NCBI GenBank assembly: GCA_002914805.1
Contig: JXTB01000202.1
Span: 299,741-363,740 of the forward strand
Direction: 5' to 3'
Length of the DNA: 64,000 nt
Source of the DNA: Parasponia andersonii
Taxonomy: Eukaryota; Streptophyta; Magnoliopsida; Rosales; Cannabaceae
Each line of letters starts with the position of its first letter. Position 1 is the stretch's first letter. Both the position numbers and the translations under genes were made by a program. Below are positions 48,846 to 60,888 of this stretch, piece after piece. The notes beneath the pieces were generated by a model. That model did not search any database. It saw nothing but the letters and a program-made list of their open reading frames with translations, and was not told where the DNA came from.

Positions 48846-48854
48846 TTTTTATAA
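48846..48854 (-). promoter_or_regulatory. Probable TATA box of the SAUR gene
   Basis: ATTATAAAA on the minus strand, about 160 bases before the ATG, followed by a leader with GAAGCAGAG and CTTCAG words. No clear auxin-response element (TGTCTC or its complement) pair was spotted. Confidence 0.45.
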
Positions 48855-48869
48855 TAATGGCAGAGAGGA

Positions 48870-49561
48870 AGGTGGAGATGGTGGCAGTGACAACGGTGGG
48901 GATTCTTTAGATTTGAGTTGAGAATTTGGTTCCTCTCAGAATACAGAGAAAACCTTCAAACCACGTGTCAAATAGACATTTGACGCACACGCGGCATATA
49001 ATGGATTTTGAAAAATGCTAAAATACTATGCCAATTTTTCTTTTTTTTGTTTCCTTTTTTTTTCCCCCACGTTTATATATACCTCGGGGATATGTTTAGC
49101 TATTCGGATGTAAATAAGAGAATTCTCTTTTATCACCCATTTACGTATAAATTTAGGAAATAAATTTTGGTTTATTCCTAACAAGGTTAAATTGGGAAGA
49201 GACTATACAAATTTGGTTCTCTTTGCCACTATTCAAACATTTTTTATTTACAATTCATTTCATTAGAAATTGGTAAAATGACACCAATCCAATAAGAATT
49301 TTTTTCTCTAAATATTATTTTATTCAATTAAAATTTATCATATAAGAAAAAGAGAAAAATATTAAATAATAAATATTTATTTTTATTATTTTTTTAATTA
49401 TTTAAATTATAATAATTGTTAAATAATGATTTATCGTGGTTAAAATTAAATAAAAAAACTTATTGAATTGAGAATCATGCATATATATATATATTATATA
49501 AATATATACGAACACATGCATAAGTGTAGTTGTCTTGACCTCTTACTGTGATTATCAAATT

Positions 49562-49614
<53 letters not shown>

Positions 49615-50634
49615 AAAGGCGTGAGATAAAAGATCATGTTCCTTTTGAAAATCCTAGAGTCACATTTTTTGGGCTGGAAAGGTCGAAGAGACATTTACTG
49701 ATAATTCCAAGTATAATAATATGAAGAGCCGGTGAGGTACTAAATAAGTTTTTCTGATATAAATGATTGAGCAAAATAGGTTGATAGATTAGTGTACAGG
49801 TATAATTAATATTGATTATCTTATCTAACTCCGACATTGACCATTTTATTTCTTTTACTATTTCAATCTATTTTTTATTTGGAACATACTTATATGGGTA
49901 CTTGTCTTTTATTTGATTGGCCGCCCACCAACAAGTATATGGAAGATAAGACATTAAATTGAACAATATAATTTGCGTATCCTCTTGATCGTAATTTATT
50001 ATAACAATGTAAGATAATACAAGATGCTGGACCACAAACTCAAAAAGAATATTAATTTGAAGAGTTTGAAGGAGTCCCCTTTGAAACTGAAAGTGAAATT
50101 ATGTATGCATTAGCCATAGACTTGGTCCTTTAATTTGTAAACAAAAATGTTTCCCTCGTTTCTTAAATATTTTTCCATATTTACCACATTCCTTAACTGA
50201 AGGGTATCGAAAGAGGGTTATGGTATTGTGGATCAATTACTTATTTGGAAGCAACAAAAGTTATGGTATATTATGGGTCAGTTCAATTCCTTATTTGCAA
50301 GGAACAAAAGTTAAAGATTAATGTTCATTAATTGGCAGGTCGTTTTGGACTCCAAACTAAAAAAGGCCATCTACATCCTATATCCATGTTTTTTTATCTT
50401 TTTTCTTTTTTGGCCAATTCAATCATATTTTGACATGTTAACTTAAAAGTAAAAGCATTCCTTTTTTGAAAGAAAAACTAAAAGCATTTAATAGACGTTA
50501 ATTATTTTATTTTTAATAATTAATATGGTTAAAATGACGGTATCAAAAACATATTGGGTGCAAAGAAAATAATATTGAAAATAGACAAACGATTTAAGGC
50601 ATAATTGACTCTTTTGGAGCATTAAACTCGATAT
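48870..50634. other. Intergenic, AT-rich
   Basis: A (TA)n microsatellite of about 20 units is at 49565-49606, and a near-duplicate of about 50 bases (TTATTTGGAAGCAACAAAAGTTATGGTATA / TTATTTGCAAGGAACAAAAGTTAAAG) at 50235-50320. No gene seen. Confidence 0.6.
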
Positions 50635-50639
50635 ATAAG

Positions 50640-51458
50640 TGTTGGAGCAGTTTCTCACCAACCGTCCACGTGTCTCGAACTGCTGATGCTGTACTCTCCA
50701 ACTGTCCACGTGTTCTTGCTGTCCCAAAGTATTCAGAACTCTAAGCAGGATCGGAGAGGCGGGGGTGGTTACCTGCAAAGACTCTCCGATGTTTAAGTCG
50801 GAAGTTTATCTTTGATACAGGGTAGCAAGGAAATACTTCAGTATGAGTATATATTTGTTTCTTGTTTATAGACTTTTCTATATATTTCTGTTTGTAAGCG
50901 TACATGCCCCTCTCGGGAACTCATGGCTCTTATATATATAGTCCCGAGATTGTGAGCCATACAGGTTTCAATCTCAGGACTAAGTACCTTTTTCCTCAAA
51001 ATCTTTTTCAGAGGTCACAGGCCGAGATTTCTGCGATCTCCTCTGTGTTGCCGTGGCCTGATTTCCGCCGCCTCTTACGGCTTCAATCTGTCAGGGGTAA
51101 GATTTGGGTAAATCGCCGTTCTGTCAGGACGGCTTGTTCCTTGCGCACCCCTACCCAAGATTGCATTAAATGCTCTGTCTGGGTCTGGAGCCATGAGTTG
51201 CTTTCCATTGTATTCAGTCGGAAGACTCTTGAGGCTTCCGACCCTCCCAACTGTCGAGGTTAGGGTCACTGTACTCGGGTGGCAGACCCTTGGGGCTTCC
51301 GACCCCCATCTGTCGAGGTTGGGGTCAGATTGGGCCAGACTGTTCAGAGTCAGTAATGGGCTCGGCCCTAATTTCGGACGGCCCAATGGCCGATTGTGAG
51401 ATCACGTGCGACCCGCGTGACCTTCTATGTGACGTATAGCTTGGGAACGGGTCCCACA
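50640..51458 (-). mobile_element. Solo LTR of a gypsy-type element, 819 bp
   Basis: On the minus strand it starts TGTGGGACCCGTTCC and ends GCTCCAACA. It is flanked by a perfect 5-base target duplication, ATAAG, at 50635-50639 and 51459-51463. No internal element sequence is present, so it arose by recombination between the two LTRs of a full element. It is the same family as the LTR at 31939-32724. A TATA box (ACTATATATATAAG on the minus strand, about 50945-50932) marks the LTR promoter. The perfect duplication indicates a younger insertion than most repeats here. Confidence 0.9.
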
Positions 51459-51463
51459 ATAAG

Positions 51464-52217
51464 ACTGTGATATGACTAGCTCAGAATGCTCAATTAATTT
51501 TATTATATTAGAGCTTATTAGTAAGGTGTACAAGCAGAAATTCTGATATTAATTTTGTTACCAGCTAAAATAATTAATCGACTCCTGCTTTTAAATATTA
51601 TTTGAAAAAAGTGATAACTTAATCATGGTTCAGTATATAGTAGAAACAATAATTTTTTTTTTTGAGAGGATAGTAGAAATAATTTCATTGCTTTTGATTT
51701 TCCCAAAAACATTTTGCGTCCAAACAATGCCTTGTGAATTCTGAATCTACGGCGCCGGCTCCAAAAATGTTGATTGTGCCTGTGAGAGATTATCCGAATA
51801 TTATGGCTAGGTGAATGAATTAAACTTAATCCCTATAAAATTGGTCATAATTATCTGTAAAATTGTCATTATCTATATGATCAGTCCAAACAAAGTTAAT
51901 ATTTAAATGACACACCACAACTAGAGTAAGTACGTAGACAGCATCTATGACAAAAACAAAAGCTCGTACTTTCTGGCATTGACGTACGGAGTCTATAGTT
52001 GGCGACTGATAAGCGTTTTTATTTATTACGCGTATAAGTATCTTTGTAGAGTTTGGCAAACGTATAGCTTACTAAGTTTTATAAGTGAAAAAAAAAATCA
52101 TTGTTAATACGTGTAAATATAAGTAGTTAAATAATGATCACTGAACTATTTTCCTAATAAATACGACGTTTCAGTATTATAATATTGCACTAGTCGTACG
52201 TGTTAGGAGATTTGTAT

Positions 52218-52255
<38 letters not shown>

Positions 52256-54447
52256 TATATAGTTTACATAGCTTATTTCAATTCAGGAATTAAACTTACG
52301 TAATTTGTTCTTTGAGTTGGTGTACGGACCTCCAATTAAGTTGCTAATTTGATTGACGTTTGCATTATGCAGCATGAGAGCAAAGTACTCTTCAAATCCT
52401 TTGCGTGGAAGAAATTAATGCATACGTGAGCATTGAATTTTCTATACGAATATAAATTAGTGTTTATTTTCTTTCTCGTCCAATGGTCAAACCTTATTTT
52501 TATGCGAATCACAATCACATGAGACGCGGCTCATGCAATTATAACGTACGGCAACCATTAGAAAGGCAAGTATATTACGTAGGAGGACTCAAATCACTTT
52601 CTAGCCAGTTATACCCATTTTCTAATTTGTACCATTTCTTGTCCCCATTGAGGGTGCCCTACAACCTCCGTTGATGGCCTCTTGGCAAGTTGTGCCTGAA
52701 AATTCCAAAGCTATAGTTGTCGCAGAATAAAAACTTAAAGAAAGTTAAAAACAAAAATAATACAACACATTATCAACATCATTTTCTAAAGTATTTTTAT
52801 TTTCTCAAATGAATGGTAGAGATTATTCTTAAGTGATGTTTTGATAAGATCCATGCAGTTGGTTACGGAATATCAATGACAAATATTCCTATATATATGC
52901 ACGAAATATTCATGTATTAATTTACTCATGAATTTAGTTATAATTAAGTTAATTAACCATTATATCTTAAGTTTGACAACCTGATTCAAACCTTTGAGCT
53001 CCCGCTCTCAGTGAGTCTTAAGGAGTGAGTCCCTATAGAAACCCATATAGTTATGGTTACACAATGACAAATCTATCTACCCAAGTAGTTATAAATATAT
53101 AAATGTACATACATATCAACAGTATTTATGTGTTACATTGATATAAATATTGGAATAAATAGAATATATACTGGCCAAAAAATAGCGAAGGTCGGCTGTC
53201 CCTCTTGTACTTGAAATCTATTTTTTTTTATTTTCTTTTGAAGGGAGCTTAATATTCACTATTTTTCCATATGGTAATAAACTATACATATATATATTTA
53301 TGTACCCTAACTACCAGTGCTTTCAAATTAATTATTGATCAACGAGTTCTCTTATACTTTTTGAAGTTTATATTATGTAAATATTACATATATTTTAGGA
53401 ACAATTTGAATCTTATGAGTTTAAACGGCCATGTGTAATGCTTCATAACGACAAATTCGGCCAACAACTAAGTCTAGGAATTGCGACTAAATTAGGCCAA
53501 CAGAACAGAGGGAGTATCTTACGCTCGATCTGCCAACATATTTTGTCTTTTTGCGCTTTTCTGTCTCTATATGGACCAGAAGCACCGTTGTAAATTCACA
53601 TAATATTTAAGCAAACATTCATGATATGGAAATACTATTTTAATAGGTAATGATCGAAAACCTACTAAGCATACATATTTTAACGAAAATTGAGTTTAGC
53701 TAGGTTAGAAAGATAAGTGATCTTCGATTGAACAGTATGTGTAGTCAAGTGTATAATTTAGTCTCGAACATTGTTTTACCATATGTCAAAAAGAATACTG
53801 CAAAATATTAGTTATTAAAATGAGCAACATATATGCTACCCACATATATATGATATGCCCTATGGCTAACTTTACAATAATATTGTGTATTTTGTCGCTG
53901 AAGATCGTGAGTTAGAAATTAACTATATATGGAGGCAAAAATTTTTAATGTAGTTTGATTATACAATATAAAGGAGGGGCAAAGATTAACAACAAATTCT
54001 TGGTTTTATCGGGCAAAACAAATTAACTGACCATGCACAGGTTTTATTTAAAGGGGAATGAATGTTTGTCTTTATCTTACTATTATTTTAGCTATTGTAC
54101 TCTTTTTTCCGGACTAGAATTTTAAGCTCTGAGTTTTGCCCAACCAAGTTCTTACGACTATAGAGGCACAACTCGACAGCGACTTTGTTTCCATTGTTTA
54201 TTTCTTTTGAACATTTTTTTTTTCGAACATTTGTATTTTTTTTTCTTTTGATAAATGTTTATAGCTTGGAGCATTTGATCTTTTTGGAGCGAACCTAAGT
54301 AGGATTTCTGAGTTTTACCTTGATGTTTTTTTTTTTTCCTCTTGGCTTGTTATTATTCATAAAAATAAAAATAAAAAAGATTATTATCTTTTTTTTTCCC
54401 CCCCTTAAATATTTCCTGTATTTGTTTGTATATATGTTCTATTTATG
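51464..54447. other. Intergenic, AT-rich
   Basis: Contains a (TA)n run at 52222-52251 and poly-T stretches near 54200-54400. No coding region is supported. Confidence 0.6.
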
Positions 54448-54744
54448 TGTCATGACCGAAAACCTAAAGCCGTGATTTTTAATAATTTTATGTGAAAATA
54501 TAGTAAAATATTAATTTTACAAAATTTAGCATTAGATAATTTCATTTTAGTTCTCAAATAGTTATAAATTTCATAATCATTAAAACTCTTATTAGTTTTA
54601 ATTATTATAAAATTTATAATGATTTGAGGACCAAAATGAAATTATCTAATACTTTATTTCTCCTAAATTTTGTAAAATTAATATTTTATTATATTTTCAC
54701 ATAAAATTACTAAAAATCACGGCTTTAGGTTTTCGATCGTGATA
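54448..54744. repeat. Left LTR with a fold-back structure
   Basis: This 297-bp segment is nearly its own reverse complement: arms of about 145 bases meet near 54596, around AAACTCTTATTAGTTTT. Both arms correspond to the last 165 bases of the right LTR (about 60720-60883), one direct, one inverted. Confidence 0.8.
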
Positions 54745-54748
54745 AAAA

Positions 54749-54760
54749 TGGTATCAGAGC
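54749..54760 (+). other. Primer binding site (initiator-Met tRNA)
   Basis: TGGTATCAGAGC, the standard plant LTR-retrotransposon priming site, four bases after the left LTR. Confidence 0.85.
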
Positions 54761-55631
54761 TGCAGGCTTCAGATCCGTCTAGGATCTTGCTTGTGAAATT
54801 TTGTTATTTAAAAATGATTTTAGAAAATATTTGACAAATACCTCATATATCACTTAGGAATTAGCTAACTATGTCGTCTTTACTCTGATTCATCTTGAAT
54901 ATTTCATTCATCTCCCTAAAGTGAAGCTCTAGTATCCTTGGGATAGTTATATCTCAAAAATTCTAGTTTCAGAAGTGTTGGGATTGACACAAGACTAGTG
55001 AGTTCTATTCCTATCGAAATTCTCGTATTCGAATGGACATCAATTTTTGTACTCTTATGTCCATTATGATGATAAGCTATATGAACCTCGTAGGTTCTGA
55101 GATAGCAATTTGGTGTCTCATATCTCGATTGTTATGGATTGACTTCATTTATATGTATAAGATTGTAATATTAATCCCTTGATTTTGGTACACTTTTAAT
55201 TACTCAGTTCGAGTAAATGATGATAGTGCTTGTGTTAAGAATGATTAAATCGATAATACTTTTTGCATGATATATTGTATGTAAATTGACAAATGGGTAT
55301 AATATATTGAGTGTGGTATTGTACTAATTCTATCAAGAAGGGCATGACATTTATTGTGCGTCGGTAGAATAAATGATTTAATTTCATTTGAGATTTTTTG
55401 GTTATTTAGTTTTCTCTAAATTAATGAATCATGATTGCATTTCCTTGTAAGCTATTTACTTGTGATAAAATATTTTGCCAACTTGATAGTTGCATGCCTA
55501 GTTTACTTGTCTTTCCAAGGTAAACCTTTTAGAATTGGAAAAAAAAAAAATTTCACAATTAATGGACTGAGAAAATATTCGCTGAACGAAAAATAAAACT
55601 GTGCACCTAGATACGGTTTTCATTCAGACTT

Positions 55632-55634
<3 letters not shown>

Positions 55635-55705
<71 letters not shown>
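55635..55705. repeat. Compound (CT)n(AT)n microsatellite
   Basis: About 25 CT units followed by about 10 AT units inside the decayed element. Confidence 0.9.
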
Positions 55706-56607
55706 AACATTGTAACTCTTGGGTAAGAAATAATTTAGTTATTGATAATTGAATCAAATTTAGAACTTCTTATATGGTTTTGGTGACCTTTTTTTTTTTT
55801 ATAAATCTTCAAATTTATTTGCACGGCTTGAAACAAAGTAGGATGTTATGTTTGATGACTTGTATATTCTTATTTTCAAAGGAGCCATAGATATGTTAAG
55901 CTTAAGTATTAGTTAAGGTAAAAGTAATTCACTTTTTGAAAAGATTATTTGAAATTAGATTGTGTAAGCCTACAAGTATTGTAAAGTTAAATCTTGGTAG
56001 ATATAAAACTTAGCTATGATACTTCATTATTCATACATTTGATACTGGTAGTCACAGAATTCTTTAGACCAAGAAATTTTTATAAACTTAAAGTTTTAAG
56101 TATCTTTTTAGATTTGAATGTGGTTAATATTTTTGGTGTTTGACTTATAAGCTGAAATATACTTTCACATGGTTATGGAAAAATTTATGCAATAATTTGA
56201 TAAACAAGTTTGATTTCGTAGAAAACTTTTAGTAAAAATTAATGCGGTATAAGTACAAATTTTTGGAAAATTTATGTGTGTATTTGAGATGTTAAATATA
56301 TAATATCTTGATTGTATGAATTTTGCTAAGTAAAACTTGGTACTGAAATCTGGTTTGGAATCTTTTATGAAATAAAAAGCATAATAGAATTTAAATACTA
56401 GTATGGAAATTTCGTAAAGCATTGTTATTATATCTTGATATACCTTGTTATTGAATATGATTATTTTACTAAACTTCCACTTAAACATGTGATATATTTC
56501 AATAATGTATACATGATGTTGGTGATCTCTGGATTGTTAAATGCTTGTTAAGTAATAAATAATTTTCATTAGTTAAGACAAGTCAGGTATGGCTTTCAAG
56601 GTACATA

Positions 56608-56642
<35 letters not shown>

Positions 56643-56943
56643 ATTTAGTTAAAAAAAAATTAACTATGACATACTCCACTATTTTTCCGAAACGTTTTAT
56701 AAAGTTTCTATCTTAAAAGTGTATTTCAAAACTATTTTAAATGAAATTGTTAGAGTGTGATGACTTCAAAGATATAAAACGCAAAAGACTCACAAACCAT
56801 GCCTTAGGGAGAAAGGCATGGCAAGACTTGGTGGCTGCAAGTAAATGCATGGCGGGTATGCAAAGCAAGTGTGCTGGGCGGGCACACAAAGTAGGCAGAA
56901 CACTAAGGCACACATGGGAGTGACTCATATGTGTGCGTCCCAT

Positions 56944-57123
56944 AGAAAGTAAGAAGCTTGTGTGATCCCTTCCGATTGAGTTGTAATTCCTTTTTGTGAT
57001 TAATAAAAAGGTTAGGAGTGATTCCTGTATGTGGTGCGTGCCTTGCTTATAATTGTCCCAAGAGTCCCTTGTTGCGAGTTTGTGAGATAAATACTTGAGT
57101 ACGACTGACTAAGTGGGCGACTT
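56944..57123. repeat. 180-bp direct repeat, copy A
   Basis: From AGAAAGTAAGAAGCTTGTGT to GTGGGCGACTT. The same sequence with about ten changes recurs at 57348. It holds an AATAAAAAGG polyadenylation-like word. A TGTTAGAGTGTGATG start at 56748 may be the LTR beginning for this copy. Confidence 0.85.
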
Positions 57124-57125
57124 AG

Positions 57126-57224
57126 TGTCATCACAAGGCGAAAAATTTTAGTTGAATTTTAGACCCTGTGACTACTTGTCACAGGGTCTAAAATTCGACT
57201 AAAATTTTTCGCTTTGTGATGGCA
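57126..57224. repeat. Near-perfect 99-bp hairpin
   Basis: Arms of 47 bases with only about four mismatches meet around the loop TACTT (57173-57177). The inner 15 bases, AGACCCTGTGAC and their complement, are perfect. It lies exactly between the two direct repeats. Confidence 0.9.
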
Positions 57225-57347
57225 TCTTTTAGTGATTTAAACATGTTCCAATCCTTAGAACGTGGGAATAGTGGTCCTAGTGGCTTGGGGTATCAGCCAC
57301 ACCTATGTTGCCTATAAATACCCAAGTGTGGGAATGGTTGAGGACAC

Positions 57348-57527
57348 AGAAAGTAAGAGGCTTGTGTGATCCCTTCCGATTGAGTTGTAATTCCTTTTTG
57401 TGATTAATAAAAAGGTTAGGAGTGATTCCTATATGTGGTGCGTGCCTTGCTTATAATTATCCCAAGAGTCCCTTATTGCGAGTTTGTGAGATAAACACTT
57501 GAGTGTGGCTGACTAAGTAGGCGACTT
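57348..57527. repeat. 180-bp direct repeat, copy B
   Basis: Second copy, preceded by a TATA box (CTATAAATA at about 57311-57319), which suits an LTR promoter with the repeat as its transcribed end. Copies A and B may thus be LTR parts of one small nested element. Confidence 0.8.
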
Positions 57528-59034
57528 GCAAAAATATGTTTGCATATGTGACAAACTAGTTAAAAGAATCTGTTGTTGAATTTCTTGGATATATTAGAAA
57601 TGTTTAAAGACTGTTGAGAAAGATTTGGAATTTTAAGAAATTACGTTAACTATGATTAAAGGATAATTGACAAAGTTTACTGTGAGTGAAAATTTTGATT
57701 AAAGTTATTAATATTGAGTTGAGTTTATAACTCATTACTTGATTTGTGTTAAACTCAAGTATCATTGTGGTAGCATAAATAATAGTATTTGAAATCAGTC
57801 TATTCATAAGACCGTATAGAGAGTTGCTAAACTCTTGCTCTTATATTTTTAGAAAGAATATTTAAAGTTCAGATTTGGTTTACCTATAACTAAGGTGAGA
57901 CCTTATTGTGAACTAATGTAGTATTCTTGTGTATCCCTGATTTTTGTATTGCACATTTTCAAAAATATTTTCAAACTATTTTCGACTTAAAAATGAAATA
58001 ATGTTTGATAGGAGATAGGCGTTGCAGCAGAAATGACCTATTCTATTGAAACTTTATTTCTGTGGATTGTAGTATTATTGCTGGTTTTACTTATACACTA
58101 AATATCGAATCATTTCTATATGACTTTCCCTTATAACAAAACCTTGGAAAGTCTTGGAGGTAATTGATGTTATTATTATAATTCTGTGTTGAATAGAGAA
58201 CTTATAAAGCTCTTGAATTTAAATATGATATAAATGGTTACCGTATGATATTATAATGGGTAAAAAAAAAAGGACTTGGAAAGTCTTTGAGCTATATATA
58301 TATATATATTATATGGATACTTACATTTTATATGCTTGGATTTTTACTTGTGCTTTCTACTCCTCTATTGAAGATTTCTATGCTGTTGAGATTTTCGTCT
58401 TGTTTTTGACTAGAAATGTTAGGTATACTCGATTGTTTCCCACCTGATGTAAGGGATAATAAAAGAGCTATATCATTATTCATATGTTAAGGTATCCAAC
58501 CACCGAATTTGTCTAACTTGTATAAAATAATACAAGGGTATTAATTTCCATTTAAAATTTTGTTAAGGTCTTTAAACGTAGTGATTGTTTAGTACTAGGT
58601 TTTAGGTACAGAGAAATAGGATTGTTCCAGTATATTATTGATCTAGTATGATTAGGGGGACGGTATCATATGTATTCGACATTTGGTCTATTACTCTAGT
58701 TTGGTACCTAACAATCGGTACTCAGGTTATAAGATTCTTGGATTATTGACTCTCGGTCTTGATTATCGTTACCAATCCTATAATGTGTTCTAACTTAAGG
58801 ACATTAATCTCATTTCCCTTTGACGATATCCATATATCTATTGATGGGGATTCCATATAACTGTGTGTACCTTTTAGCTCATGCCTTATGTGGCATTGAA
58901 ATGCTATTGGGATTCTAACACCAAGTGGGAAGTATATGTCTCACTATTCGACTAACCATTTTTTTTATTAATTCTCTCGTACTCCTTGTATTATATTTGA
59001 ATTTCGAGATGAAATTCCTTTAAAGAGGAGGGGA

Positions 59035-60883
59035 TGTAAAATCCGAAAAATTATAAGGGCATTTTAGACTGTTTGTGTTGAGTGACAAACTTGTAATTAA
59101 GTAATTTTTAGATTAAAATAAGAAAAATATATAAAATATTTTATTCCTTTGTAATAGTACCCAAAATTTACTTAAAATGGCCTATAGAGTTCAAATTCTC
59201 AACAAGAAGGCCCTTGAAAAAGAGAGAAAAATAGAGAAACAACAGTTTCTGTCCGAGCTCCGCTGTGCTACCATTAGTACTCGCCTCGATCCACATGCTA
59301 GCCCACATCGAAGGTCTACCGAAGATAAAGCCAACGCTACTAGTCGCGCCTCGTTTTGACGTCAGACGAAATCACAGCAACCTTGCGAAAATTTCGCCTC
59401 CAGTGAGGTTTTCTGGCCACTAGCACAACATTTGACCTCCGTTTTCAATACCTCTAGCATGTGTCGTCTTCTTTTATCATCGTCGACCACCTCCAAGTAG
59501 TTGCACGTCAAAATTTATCTCCATAGTGACCTCTGTTTCTCCATATAAAGCTTCGGTGGAAAAATCACTTTTTCAAATAGACTTACTAGGATCTGAAAAC
59601 TACCATTCGAACACCCAAGTGACTAATAGGAGTTTTTTTCGAGTGTCGTTGGCTTGGTATTATTGCCATATTGAGGTAGAGGTTTAATTACTTGATTTTA
59701 TATCTGTTTTGATTTATAATTGCATTAAAACTTATTTATGAAAAATCATGATTTCATGATGGGTTGACAAATTGTTGAAAATTATTGGATTATATTGGGA
59801 TTGGACTGTATGGATTATTTTACATATTTTTATATAATGATTATGGAGTAAAATAGCAGTGTGCTTCCCATGTTACAGTAAATCTCATAGTAATACCAAA
59901 TTGGATTTTAAACCATGATTTGATTCATAAATACATGGTTATTATGAATTGTTACATATTGTACATACCATAGGATCACACATTTGAGTTCCATTATTGC
60001 ATCATGGTAGTTTAGATCACTGGGGAGTTACTGCAGTGCTAAGTAAAAGACCAAGGCCCCTGCGCAGATCTTTGCTGATACGCCTACGGGCAATATTAGG
60101 ATGCTGGGTACCTCTTCTACAGAGGTATTACAAGGCCGTGATGGAAGGATGAGAGCTCATTTATATTCTTGTTGATGTATGATATATACAATGATATAGT
60201 TTTAGATTTGGTTTTGAATATGTGATTATTTTAGGTACTAATTATTTTATAAACTTAGTTTATTAATGAATTTTGAAAAAGGTATTAACCATGCAGGTTA
60301 GGTAAAATTGCATCCACCCAAAAAGGTAATTGAATTTCTACCAAGCATGTGAATGCACACCCCCTACTTCTTTCCTTTTCAGATATTTGTCTAATTGAGG
60401 AAGTAATCCTGGTGGTCAGACAAGTTGTGTAACTTATGCATGCAGTTCTACTCTTAATCCCTGGTGGGTATTCTTACTCTGTTGACTTTTTTTTCTTATT
60501 CAATTATTTAGCCAAAGTTAGTAAGTGGATGTATGAGGGTGATTTTGTTGATAATTTGAGAACTTGAAATTGTGAGTAATTATATGTAACTTATTTTGGA
60601 CATTGAACTAAAGGTTTCAATTAAACTCAATTTACCAAAGTTTATGATTTCTCAATAAGTTTTCAAATGAGATAGTTTGAAATTTTCTTAAACTTTGATA
60701 GGTATTTTTCTTAAGTAATTAAAACTAATAAGAGTTTTAATGATTATGAAATTTATAAGGATTTGAGGACCAAAATAAAATTATCTAATATTTGATTTCT
60801 CCTAAATTTTATAAAATTAATATTTTATTATATTTTCACATAAAATTACTAAAAGTCACAGTTTTAGGTTTTCGGTCGTGACA
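59035..60883 (+). repeat. Probable right LTR of the decayed element, 1.85 kb
   Basis: Begins directly after a polypurine tract and ends GGTCGTGACA. A mid-region (TGGGTACCTCTTCTACAGAGG, about 60104-60125) resembles words seen in plant gypsy LTRs. Only its last 165 bases match the left LTR, so the length assignment is tentative. The short frame 59177-59359 shows no family. Confidence 0.5.
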
Positions 60884-60888
60884 ATATG

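Larger units (their letters stand above)
54448..60883 (+). mobile_element. Decayed LTR retrotransposon, about 6.4 kb, no coding capacity
   Basis: Left end TGTCATGACCGAAAACC, right end GGTTTTCGGTCGTGACA. Flanking pentamers TTATG (54443-54447) and ATATG (60884-60888) agree at 4 of 5 positions. A primer binding site TGGTATCAGAGC (54749-54760, initiator-Met tRNA type) follows the left LTR, and a polypurine tract AGAGGAGGGGA precedes a second LTR-like start, TGTAAAATCCGAAAA, at 59035. These ends resemble Tekay/Del-type gypsy LTRs. The interior shows no recognisable gag or pol frame, so the copy is non-autonomous or badly decayed. It contains nested repeats described separately and a (CT)n(AT)n tract at 55635-55705. 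Confidence 0.65.

Noticed and set aside
59177..59359. Possible small gene with a basic, coiled-coil-like N-terminus
   Set aside because: It lies in LTR-like sequence, is only 60 codons and has no recognised family or promoter.
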